A stretch of 64,000 nucleotides of DNA from Calocera cornea HHB12733 (taxonomy: Eukaryota > Basidiomycota > Dacrymycetes > Dacrymycetales > Dacrymycetaceae), in the NCBI GenBank assembly GCA_001632435.1, contig KV424008.1, positions 56,156-120,155 of the forward strand, written 5' to 3'. Under the pieces are notes generated by a model. That model did not search any database. It saw nothing but the letters and a program-made list of their open reading frames with translations, and had not been told where the DNA came from. Below, one piece after another: positions 32,951 to 45,700 of the stretch (its first letter is position 1; every line of letters begins with the position of its first letter). The position numbers were made by a program, and so were the translations under genes.

Positions 32951-34195
32951 ATGCCTCCCGCAACAACAGACGAACGAAGCGATTCTACTACTACGACTTA
33001 TACTTCAGCATACAGCCAACCCAATGAAGTGCGGAGACGCGTTCCTTCTGATACGTTGCGCACCTGTGATTTCTGTAGGCGTCTGTGAGTGCCTCGCCAC
33101 GTATTCAGGTGCTGCAACTAACCGTTCATCCAGTAAGATGAGATGTGAGCGCGAGCCTGGGCAAACAAGCTGCAACAGGTGTCTTGCCGGTGGTGTACAC
33201 GCCTTTTGAAGGGAATGCCGGATGGACGCTGACTCTGTTGGCTGTAGCGCGAGTGCACGATAGAAACCTCTAAATTACGCGTTCGGCGAGGGCGTTCACT
33301 CAAAACACATCTGGAAACATCGGCAGAACCCACCGTACTGAGCGACGAGGATGAGCTCCTTGTGGATTCAGGCCTTGTGGAGGAGGAAGCAGAAGCGCAC
33401 GCGGAGTCTAGGCCTAACAGCTTGGATATTAGGCGCTTTCAGGCTGCCTGCCTGAGATGCAAAACTCTGTAGGAGTATCCGTTGACATACGCACACTCGA
33501 GCGCTGACCGTTCTGTTAGCAAATTCAAGTGTGAGCGTGAAGTTCCGACAGGAGATTGCTTGAGATGCTGTCGCCTCGGGGTACGGCTCCTCCCCTCTTG
33601 TATGACCCCGGCTGACATCCCACGTTTCCAGATTCGATGCGAACTTGTGGCTCGTAAGCACAGAGGACTCGCTCCTTCACCAGAGTCAGACGGAGTACCC
33701 TCGTTGTTTCCCTGCGTGGAAGAGTGCTGTGGTCTTGCTTGTAGGTTCTTTGACAGAACGACCTATGGCAGCAAACTGATTCCAGAAGCGCTGGTTGGAG
33801 AGACACCTGTCAACGAAACGGACTTAGGAGTGCCTTACGAACCCCAGGACATCCCCTCATCCGGAGAAGACTCATCGCGGTTCCCAGATGGCGTGTCCCC
33901 AGCCCAAACTTACGGAGGACACGACGAGCCAAAGATTGCAGCAATGGCTCGTTGGCCGCTGTCCATTCAGTGTCTGAAGGGTCTGGCGGGATTCGTGATT
34001 GGGCAGCTTTGCAAGTGCCTATTCACCCCGGGAGGCATGCGCTCCCTTGGAGACTGGGCTGGAGAAACGACGAATACCATGACGAAGGTATTCATACTCT
34101 TCTTGACTCTCGTTGGACTGTTCCGGTTTGCGGTACAGGACGTTCCGACCCAAGCAGGCCCCTTGGAGGGATGGAACGTGACAGTATCCAGCTAA
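32951..34195 (+). CDS. Membrane-anchored double-Zn2Cys6 protein, tandem copy 2
   Basis: Five exons (32951-33084, 33134-33194, 33248-33468, 33520-33580, 33632-34195) join in frame to about 346 residues. Finger 1 is CDFC RRLKMR C EREPGQTS CNRC LAGGRE C and finger 2 is CLRC KTLKFK C EREVPTGD CLRC CRLGIR C; both fit C-x2-C-x6-C-x8-C-x2-C-x6-C exactly. Both core exons are 61 nt. The linker holds ETDLGVPYEPQDIPSSGE. The C-terminal part has two hydrophobic stretches (LSIQCLKGLAGFVIGQL and VFILFLTLVGLFRFAV) with LGDW between them, then GWNVTVSS and the stop. Fungal Zn2Cys6 regulators normally have one finger and no membrane segment, so this layout is unusual. The most likely reading is a tethered regulator or a neofunctionalised membrane protein; no fungal-specific transcription-factor middle domain is seen. 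This copy is intact by eye. Confidence 0.68.
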
Positions 34196-34891
34196 TCAGC
34201 GTTTAATTCCCATGTATCTTATATGAATGCGAAGTGAATCTCAAAGAGTCATATGACATAGAGCGTAGTGTAATCGTTAAATCTGAATCGCGGAGCGTCA
34301 AGTAAGACGTCGACATGTCGCAAACTGGTCCGTTCCAGACGCGTCGAACTTTGTACTTGACGCGTCGTCCAGTAAACGCGCGTCGCTTGCTTCTATACTT
34401 GTCGACTCATCATGCTCACAATCTTGCGTCAGCTATCCAAACGAGCTCGCCGGATGACGGGAGGATCCCATATTGGAGTGCAGCATATACTCGTCACCGT
34501 CTGTTAGTTGCATGATGGTTGCCCTTCAGCAATGTCTTGACCTGGCCCCGTGCGACAGTATTCGTGCTATGGTCTCCTGTCACACTACCTATTTGTATTG
34601 GCGTCGCTGGTAGGAATGGCCAGTATATGAAAGAACCCAACCTGATCTGATATTTGAAGTGATGCTACTGGCGACGGACAGGATAGCGCGGCAGCTGTCT
34701 CTCTCAGTACATACACGCCCGCAACCCGCAATCACGCACCTTCGACCACGCCTGAAAGCAGGTCTATATGCTATCAGATGGTTCCTACAGACAGTCAACT
34801 TTGCGCCGATTGCTCTCAAATCCACGTATATCCTCGCGTTGGACGGGGTGGGTCGTCGATCTACCGCACGACAGCAGTAAGCACCAGCTCC
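34196..34891. other. Spacer between copy 2 and the hydrolase gene
   Basis: The first 340 bp carry the duplicated 3' flank of the Zn2Cys6 unit (to about 34540). The rest is the presumed promoter of the hydrolase gene. No supported coding sequence. Confidence 0.5.
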
Positions 34892-36142
34892 ATGGCTGCG
34901 ACATATGCTGATAGCCGGTCTAGACTGCGAATCGCGAATGTACCAGTGGACGTATATGCAGCTTCGATAGAGCAATCACACCGTGAAGACGTGGAGTACC
35001 CGATCGTGGTTCTATTACACGGCTACAACTACGGCCCGCTTGTATGCAGAAGGTATGATGCGCTTCAATGTCAGTCGGGCTGAATGCTCAGGTTCCACAG
35101 GTGGATGCTCGTGCCGATCGCGCGTACCCTACAGACGCTAGGATGTTGTACGTGATCAGTTTCATATTATAAGCCTTATTTTCAACTCCAGAAGCTGTTA
35201 TCGTTCCGGAGGTCGATGCGAAAAACACTGAAGATATGGAAGCTATTATCCGAGACTTGAAGTCGGTTCTTGCTTGGGTCGGGTTACACGCCGGGTAAGC
35301 ATATGTCATGTCCCTATCGCTTCCCGTTAATCCCTGTGCCTAGGGAGATGGATGGTGATGCGGACAATGTATATATCATGGGACATGGGTATGTTGGCTG
35401 GAACTACAGTGTGCAGACGCCTGATGTAGATTAGGTTCGGCGCTTACATGGCGCTCCTGCTATCTGTGCAGTCGGCCGCTGTTCAGTCTCGTGACGACTT
35501 CCGATTACAACATCCAGAAAACGATGTCAGGCATCCCGAAGTTGTACTGCCTAATGGCCTAACCGAGGCGAGGATATATGCGCCAGAGATCGAAAGCCTC
35601 GTCCCGAAAGGGCTGATTTTGTACGTCGGGCAGTGACGCGAGTCTTCAGGACTGAACAGCCATCTCTCATATAGATTAGCCCCGATAAGCGACACGCAAA
35701 AGTATCTCGAATGGGAAGTTTCTCAAGGTGTGACAGGGCTGTCCCCGATGCGCCAGATTCTTGGCCGGTCGTGCCTGTTCCACTCACCGGCACACCTTCT
35801 CTTTGCGGCCCGCTCTGTTCTCACGGTTGAATATCTCCCTTCTAAAATGCTCATCATTCATGGGTGAGGCATCACTTCATGATTTTATAATGCTGTCTGA
35901 CACTTCTCAGCGGTCGTGATGTGGTCGTCCAGCCTTCACAGAGTAATATGCTTGAAGAACTACTCACAGGAGGGGGGATGCTGAGTGTGCAGAAATCGTT
36001 CCAACCTGGTTTAGATCATATAGATCTGTTGAAAGGCACGTATATTCTGATTCGAAGATTGCGGATTAGAGTTGATGTGTATACAGGGCTGGACAATGCT
36101 GGGTTGAATAAAGTGTCTCCTGTACTAAACGACGGTTCGTGA
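34892..36142 (+). CDS. Alpha/beta hydrolase lacking the nucleophile serine
   Basis: The spliced frame gives PIVVLLHGYNYGPLV (oxyanion HG), RRFHRWMLVPIARTLQTLG, VIVPEVDAKNTEDMEAI, VYIMGHG joined to FGAYMALLLSVQ, APISDTQKYLEWEVSQG, KMLIIHGGRDVVVQPSQ (acid residue D) and FQPGLDHIDLL (catalytic H). This is the esterase/peptidase-type alpha/beta hydrolase fold. The nucleophile elbow should read GHSFG, but the codon spanning the intron 35389-35434 is GGG, giving GHGFG. Acid and histidine are kept. Five or six introns of 45-60 bp are needed; the one near 35150-35210 has an uncertain acceptor. The gene may encode a pseudoenzyme, or the junction may be spliced differently. The last residues after LLKG may be an unspliced end. 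Substrate unknown. Confidence 0.6.
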
Positions 36143-36396
36143 ACTTGTCAGCCGTAAGATTTTTGACCAGCATTGACATCTATTGAAGTAATGGCCTTTG
36201 TAATGTAGACTGCATCATAGCAACTACAAAAAGGTGTACAGTATCCCGTTTGTCCGACCACGCTATCGTTCTTGTAATATTAGTCAAGATTGTGGACGAG
36301 GCAGCGTGACGCGCTGGGAGTCATCCCGCGGCATAGACGCGGCTGATCTTCTTGTCTTGTGAGACGGCAGCAATTGCATTTCGCGTCATCTCTCTC

Positions 36397-38432
36397 ATGT
36401 TCAAAAAGTCTCCAGCGGAACTCAAAACGTCGTCGGCGCTTCGGAATTCCGACAGGCGAAAGCTTGCCGTAGGTTTAATCCATGCTTTCGCCTTCCGTTG
36501 AAGATACTTAGCTCTGGTTTCTCCGACACTATAGGGCGAAGTGGCTGCGACTTTCAAGCTTACTAGCGAAGAATGTGACACACTCGTTCCAGATGGCTTA
36601 CAAGCTAGAAAATTCAAATCTTCTGGTGGAGAACCAGGTGTATGTCTTCCTCGACTGTTTCTCGACCGGCTTGTGAACTTCAACGTAGACTATCTATCAA
36701 TCTCCCGATGGAGAGCCGCTGTGGTTCGCGGCTGGTAAGCAGTCATCAGCGTTGGTGCCCACTGGTCAGTTCGATTTCATGCACTCAAACTATCACTTAC
36801 GCTGCCACATTATGATCAGTATACACACTGTGGAGACAACCAAGAATGGTTCCACGACTGCATACTCCATCCTTTGTGGTTGAGAAACTGTCCGAAGGAG
36901 CCGATCTGATGATACCCGGAGTTCTTGAAACCGAGGAGGATCTCCAAGGTGTAAACAAGGGAGATCTAGTGGCCATCTCCATTATCGGCTCAGATGTACC
37001 ACTTGCGATTGGAACGTTGGCAGTGCCTCCATCGTCTTTGGGTAGAGGGATGAAAGGAAAGGCCGCGCTCATCCTGCATGTCTACGAGGACCATCTGTGG
37101 GAGATGGGCAGCAAGAGCGATCCTCCCGCCTCAGTATCGGAACCATCTGCGAGATCCGATGAGCTTACCTCGCAGCTTGCAAGTACATCTGTGGCGGGAA
37201 ACCGGGCAGTCAACGAAGCAGATGATTCTAATGCCCCTACTGCGGACGGTGCAGAAGGCCAGGACGAGGCTGAGGTCGGCCCAAGCGAGGAAAAGACATC
37301 GCCAGCAGGTAAATACATCCTCTGATGTCTTGATTTTTGACTCACCTTCAACAGATGTAGACGACATTCTTAGGACGGCATTGATACATGCGATTGCGAC
37401 AACGCTATCTAAGCTACCGACCTCGTCATTCCCGATCCTAGGGACTAACTTGTATGCTGTACATATACTGCCAGCCAGGCCATCCTACGCACCCGCAGAT
37501 GCGGACATCAAACATTCATCGTATAAGAAGCTCGCCAAGTTTCTCAAAACGGTGGAGAAGGACGGACTCATCAAGACAAAGGACGTGAAAGGGGAAACTT
37601 GGCTAACTGCGGTGAACGCAAGCCATCCAGATGTTGCACAGCATAAAGGTTACAAGACTATTGCTGATGCAGAGAAGAAGGATGCGAAAAAGAAGGAACA
37701 AGATAAGAAGCAAGCAGAGAAGACGAGGAAAGATGGAATTGCGATCATGGAGCTGTACAAACCTCACGGAGCATCAACAGCTTTGTTCGACGCTATCAAG
37801 CAAAGGTGCGCAACCATTGCACGAATCAGCTTTGTAGCTGACGCTTGCAAAGCACGGACGAACTGTACAGTGTCGTCGAGGTCCGGACCTTGCTCTTGGA
37901 TTATGTGAAGGAGCATTCGCTTGTGCACCCTAGAGAACAGGGATTCATCGTTCTTGACGAGGTCTTGCAAGAGGTGCTGTTGAAGAAGGGCGAGGATATC
38001 GAATTCATGCGGCGAGACGATGCACTCGAGAGGCTCAAGTCGAAGATGCAGGCGTGGTACTCAATACCTCTGAAGGAGGGCGATCCGCCGCTGGTCAGGA
38101 AGGGACAGCTGGCGCCCATCTCGGCCGTAGCGAAGACACGACAGGGTCGAAGGGTTATTACGCTTGTCACTCACTTCGAGCCCTACGGCATCGAAGCTGA
38201 TGATTTGGCTGAAGCGCTGCGCAGGGCATGCGCGTCTGCGACATCAGGTATGTCTGATGTGTGCTAGAGACGCAGTTGCTCATATGTCGCAGTTACGCCC
38301 TTGCCGGGCAAGAATGCCGGGTCCGAAGTTCTTGTGCAAGGAAATCAGCTCAAGATAGTCAGCGATCTGCTCATGGACAGAGGGATCCCCAAGAGGTGGA
38401 TCCACACGGAGGATATGACTGGTAAGAAATGA
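36397..38432 (+). CDS. TMA64: eIF2D / Tma64 translation factor
   Basis: Tma64/eIF2D acts in recycling of 40S subunits and non-canonical initiation. The start MFKKSPAELKTSSALRNSDRRKL is the conserved N-terminus of the family. Exons then give EVAATFKLTSEECD, SPDGEPLWFAA, VYTLW and a PUA domain (TPSFVVEKLSEGADLMIPGVL, GDLVAISIIGSDVPLAIGTL, KGKAALILHVYEDHLWEMG). A SWIB/MDM2-like segment (SSYKKLAKFLKTVEKDGLI) and a C-terminal SUI1 domain (RQGRRVITLVTHFEPYGI, KIVSDLLMDRGIPKRWIHTED) follow. A K/E-rich coiled stretch (about 37675-37735) joins them. Introns near 36470, 36640, 36735, 37311, 37806 and 38249 are inferred from frame. The gene is convergent with DIM1, 122 bp away. Confidence 0.9.
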
Positions 38433-38554
38433 GAGACTGATGGAGCCACGGTGGTGTATAACATTAGGGATGTATACATGGCTGGTGGTACATGGATGCG
38501 GTCTAGGTGGACAAGAGTACAGTGCGTGGAGGTATCACCGATCCGAAGTGCCGA

Positions 38555-40051
<1,497 letters not shown>

Positions 40052-42537
40052 ATGTCGCGAGCTGCGCCCAAGAAGGGTATGTGCCTCATGTCAGATCTTC
40101 CGAGTCTCTACTTAACATTAGCCAGGCGAGAACTTCGAGCTGAGGAGTGACTTGAACAGCGAGTACCGCGATCGACGAAAAGATGCGATCAAGCGCGTCA
40201 TTGCAAACATGACCGTCGGGAAGGACGTCAGCGGCTTGTTCCCCGACGTGCTCAAGAACATGCAGACCGACGACCTGGAGCAGAAGAAGCTTGTGTACCT
40301 GTATCTCATGAACTATGCGAAGACTCAGCCAGAACTCGTCATTCTGGCGGTTAATACTTTTGTGAAGGTATGCTTGCCGGCTTGCTTCCCTGTGCCCCAA
40401 ACTTATGCTGTGACAGGACGCTGATGATGCGAACCCACTGGTACGCGCACTCGCAATACGGACAATGGGCATGTTGCGCGCGGAGAAGATAATCGACTAC
40501 TTGAGCGACCCGTTGCAGAAGTGTTTACGCGATGAAAACCCTTACGTACGAAAAACGGCTTGCCTCTGCGTTGCAAAGCTGTACGACTTGAAGCCTGAGC
40601 TCGCGATCGACAACGGCTTCATCGGCCAGCTGCAGGAGATGGTGTCCGACAGTAATCCGATGGTCGTCGCCAATGCTGTCACCGCTCTCACCGATATCCA
40701 CGCAACCGCTGTTCTGAACGCGACAGAGTCAACACCAGCGCCGATGCAAGCAAGCTTCATCATCACGCCCCAGATTCTTGGCAAGCTCCTGGTTGCTTTG
40801 AACGAGTGCTCTGAGTGGGGGCGAGTGGCGCTTCTGAACTGCCTTGCGCGGTACAAGGCGGCGGACGAGAAGGAGAGCGAGCATATTTGCGAGCGCGTTC
40901 TGCCACAGTTCCAACACGCCAATGGCAGCGTGGTATTGGCAGCTGTCAAGGTGAGTATCACCAATGGATATAGCAGGCCTGAGCACTGAGTCTTTCACAA
41001 GGTTATCATGGTTCACATGCGAGCCCTTCATCGAGAGGATCTCATTAAGCAGATCATCAAGAAGATGGCGCCTCCCCTCGTCACACTCGTGTCTTCCGCT
41101 CCGGAAACGCAATGGGTCGCGCTCCGCAACATCAACCTCCTCCTCCAGAAACGGCCCGATATCCTCCAAAATGAAATGCGCGTCTTCTTCTGCAAGTACA
41201 ACGATCCGCCGTACGTGAAGGTCGAGAAGCTCGATATTATGATTCGTCTCGCGCAAGAGAAGAATGTCGATACCCTTCTGAGCGAGTTGAAGGAGTACGC
41301 TTCTGAGGTTGACGTCGATTTCGTTCGGAAAGCCACCAAAGCAATCGGTCAATGTGCGATCAAGATTGAGACGTCCGCTGGCCGATGTGTGCAAGTGCTG
41401 CTGGAGCTGATCAATACCCGTGTGAGCTATGTCGTCCAGGAGGCGGTGGTTGTGATGAAGGTACGTTTAGTGGTCTGCTTCGTACTTGGCCGCAGGTCTC
41501 TAACTGCCAGAATAGGACATTTTCAGAAAATACCCGCACAGCTATGAGGGTGTCATCCCGACTCTGTGTGCAAACCTCGATGAGCTGGATGAACCAGAAG
41601 CAAAGGCGTCGCTGATCTGGATCATCGGCGAGTACGCGGAGAAAATTGACAACGCAAGCGAGCTGCTGGGCGTCTTCGTGGACAGCTTCCTGGAGGAGGC
41701 GTATCAAGTGCAACTGCAGACTTTGACTGCTGTCGTCAAGCTGTACATGAAGAAGCCGGATAGCGCGCAAGGGGTCGTATCAAAGGTGTTGGAGACCGCT
41801 ACCAAAGATTGCGATAGTCCTGATGTCCGGGACCGCGCGTATATCTACTGGCGCCTATTATCCACCGACCCGAACGCAGCAAAGGTAGGATTATGTGCAT
41901 CTGTCGCAGTATGTAAATTCACGATCCGTCTAGGCCGTCATCTTGGCGTCTCGACCACCTATCACGCTTGCCCAGACGACCGTTCCATCAGCAATACTGG
42001 AGGAACTTCTGGGAGAAATTGGTTCTTTGGCGAGTGTATACCACAAACCAGCGGATACGTTTGTTGGACGTGGTCGGGTGGGCGCAGAGGCAGTTCATCG
42101 GAAGATGGAAGGGTGCGCATCGGGTTTCGGCTCAACTGAACACCGAAGGCTGACATGTCTTCTTCAGGCAAGATGAGGAGGCCACTCGGGAGAAGGCCCT
42201 GCAGACCCTGGTGGCAGGTCAGCAAGCGGAGAACTTGCTCGACTTTGATGAGACACTGGCGACTGAGGGCGAGGCAACGGGCCTCGCCGCCACCACGGCG
42301 GCTATCGTGTCGTCCAATGCTGGCCAGAAGGTTCTCACATCAACAAACCCGCTTGACGATCTTGCGTCCATTTTCGGCTCGGCTGGACTCTCTGTACCGA
42401 CACAAGCACCTGGGGCATCATCCCCCATGGCGCTGTCTCCTGCACCGATATTCCCTTCTACTCCAATAGGAGCACCCAGATCCAATGGGCCGGCCGTGCC
42501 GTCCAAACCCGAAGAGGATCTGCTCGGCTTATTCTAG
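40052..42537 (+). CDS. APL2: AP-1 complex beta-adaptin (earless form)
   Basis: This is the large subunit of the clathrin adaptor AP-1, which sorts cargo at the trans-Golgi network and endosomes. The start [20 protein letters not shown] is joined by an intron at about 40076-40123. The trunk shows the adaptin hallmarks [55 protein letters not shown] and [20 protein letters not shown]. The protein ends shortly after a hinge holding AENLLDFDE, a clathrin-box-like LLDFD, and finishes with PEEDLLGLF, another acidic di-leucine type motif. No appendage (ear) domain follows before the stop, as in yeast Apl2. The length is roughly 730 residues. Introns lie near 40367, 40950, 41459, 41884 and 42108. Confidence 0.92.
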
Positions 42538-42770
42538 ATTCCTTGTATTCATGTCGCCATAGCTTCACTAAGCAATATAACCATATACCATCAATCGTAA
42601 TCGAGATAGATCGAAAATTGTGAGATACAAAGTTAACACTGGACGTGTCAGTATGTATATCGTCAGTTTGCACACCGACGCGTAAGACCCTTATGAGGAC
42701 GCGACTGCAGTGTACGCATACACGCGCCTGAACACCATACCATACCCGCGGCGATGCGCCAATCACCATA

Positions 42771-45700
42771 ATGCGCGAATATCAGGCTCTCTCCTCTCCG
42801 GCAGAGGCATATTATAAGCGATTACATACCCCATCGACTTCAGCGACACCTTCAGCGTCAGAATCCGCGCTTCTCACCCAGATCCGATCGATCATCTCAG
42901 CGTCCTCGCCCTCGTCCGTACCGCGCACGACAAGCTCGAAATCACCTCTATCTCCCACGTCAAGAGAGAGCTTAACGTGGTTCGACCGGACGGTACTGCA
43001 CTATGATGGTGTCACGCTCCTTCGCCAATGGAGCTTCGCGCACGAAAGAGATGACGGGGTTGTGCGGCATGTGTGCTGGGCATGGTTCCCTGTGCCTGCG
43101 CCGGTGAGCACAGAGCAGGAGTCCGTGCCGGCACCTGGGTCTTCAGGGAAGGGAAGGCAGAAAGAGACGGAGCAGACGTTCGGCGCGTTCCACCATGCGC
43201 TGCTCAATGCCCACCAGCGGGAGCACAGTGGAGCGACGTCGATTGCTGGACAACAGGCTTGGAAGAACCTAGCCTTCCAGAGGGGTATCTGCATCTTCCT
43301 GCGTGACATCTGCCGAATATTCTTTCCTTCCGGAGATGAGTACACTGTCAATCTGCCCTTCTTGGTCAACTCCGCATGGTCGCTTTACCCTTCCGGGCTG
43401 GTTGTTCAACGCGAAGTGGACAGCAGCGAATTTCTGGACCCCGACCGCCTTCCGACTCTCTACAGTCTTTCCCATCCATTCGACGAGCTTCGACCAATAC
43501 CCGTGGCTCCCACTGTTATGGGCCATATATTTTACGGTCGTTATCTCTACTCGGAGGACTGTTGGCGAGTTAGTGCGGCTCCACCTCCCGCGTTGAGGGG
43601 TAACTATGAGGATACCGCGGCGCTGAATCCGGACGACGTTATTGTATGGATGGCAGACCGTACAGCCGTGCCAGATCCGATCGCTATCAGCTTCAATGCG
43701 CCTAAGCGTCACCTGTTGCTCTGGATGATGCTCTCGATCCCGAATGGCGACGTCCGCTTTGGTGAGAACGCCGCTGCAACCGAACCCCATGAACAGCACC
43801 GCCGGCAAACATTGGATCGCCGAAAGTCGAAGAAAGGACTGGGTGGTCCCCTCGGAGCAGGTGATCGCGACCGTAGGGCTTCCGCCATTCGTCCTTCTAC
43901 CGCGGCCGAAAATCGAAATGCGATGCGGGTGTTCAGTACTTCCAAAGCCCCAGTTGATGCTCAGACCGTCCAAGCTGCTGCCGCCGCGACCGTCTCCAGC
44001 CAGAATGCAGACCGCCGGTATTCACAGCTCAGACAAGCTCAATATCCATTTGCAGCTTTACCGCGTGAAAACCTGCCCAGTGCCGCGCAGACCGTACCCC
44101 TTGGAGACGAGAAGATGCAATCGGAATATCTCTTAAAGCAAATCCTCGTGGTTGACGATGTCCATCTCGTTGAGTGAGTGGTGCTGCATGGCATGGATCG
44201 CCAAGCTAACCGTCCTCTATCAGCCCAGGCAAGCTCACTGTGCATATTTTCGATATACGGGAGACACACAGCCTTCTGGCAATTTTGCTGCCAACACAAG
44301 ACCTCCTCTTGTATGAAGTCCTCCGACACTCCGAACGACTCCATGCTGCAAGCAAAAGAAGAATGACTGCACGCGCCATCACAGCTTTGAATGTAACAAG
44401 ATTCGATGTCGTCGATCTTCTCATTGTTCGTCCAGATGGGTCCCTACAGATCATGTTGACTTACAACTCTGTTCTGGACCTGCGCTTATACCGAAGCACT
44501 GAGCCTAGTGGATCAGTATCATATGGGTTACGATTCACCAATCCGGACGACATGTGGGAAGCAGAGGAAGTGCATGCCTACGACGTCGAAGTTTCAAGCC
44601 GAAACTCCGCTATATTTACGCTTGAGGACGGTCAGAAGATCCAAGTTGATCTTGATCTAACGGCATCTTCCCCTTTGACAAAATCTTGTCTTGAAGCACT
44701 GTGCTATGCACTGCCCCAGCAGGAGTCTTTCGCCGTATTACGGAAGTGGCTCATGGACAGGAACGCTTCAAGTCCAAAAGGAGATGACTTCGAATGTCTC
44801 TGCAACGTTCTGCTAGAGACTTACCTCCCTGGGAGTGGACCGTATTGTCGACGACCGGAGGTCAAGAGCCCAGTCTCTCCGGACGATGTGTCGCCTTCGT
44901 TCCGACTGTCAGGGTCGGGATCAGTCTCGCCTTGGGACAGGATCGCGGACACCACACTCCACGGCGTCATGATCCAGGATCCCTGTCTACGAAGCGTCCG
45001 CCAGGCTGCATCTCTTCAAATAACATATCCTCCAACAGCACCGATCCAAGCACCGTCACCATATATCGCCCCTATCCTCTTGGCACTCCACCTCCTCGCC
45101 GAAGACTACAAGGCGTATACCAACAAGTTCGATGAGCTCGCGCAAGTTGTTCGTCTCGTTATTCGCCTCGCAAGTGTCGCCCAAAGAGACTGGGCGCAGC
45201 ACTGGATGCGAGAATGTCCATTTGTAACGGATCCTGCTCACATGAGTGCTAGTAGTGAGCCACTCTATCTTTCCTAGGTAGCCACGTGCTGAGCTCCTGC
45301 GCCTTTTTTTTCACAGTTCTACGCTCATCAACGATTGACAGACGATTAGACTTCCCACCTCCCAATCTTATGATGTATACAAGTTCCTACTTCGCTCAGG
45401 ATTCCAAACAGCGCTACTTCGTCCTTCCCCAGATCGGCAAGCTGTTCGGAGTGACGGTATCGAACATTATGGGTACTGTCGACCCTTGTCGAAGATCGTC
45501 AATGCTCCTAGAGATCTACTCTGCCCTCCGAAGCCCTCAAGACGGTGCCCTCCACATCTCTCAAACTGTTCACCATATGTCTTTGTACGGTCTCTCACCC
45601 GGAGAACTGAACACCGTGCCGCTTGGAATCGCGCTGCCACTCTGGGAAGCTCTACGCAGAGCCCGCTATCGTCCACCCAGCACCGCGCCACGCCGATTTT

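Noticed and set aside
31000..34540. Transposable element as an explanation of the tandem duplication
   Set aside because: No terminal inverted repeats, LTRs, transposase or reverse transcriptase motifs were seen around either unit.
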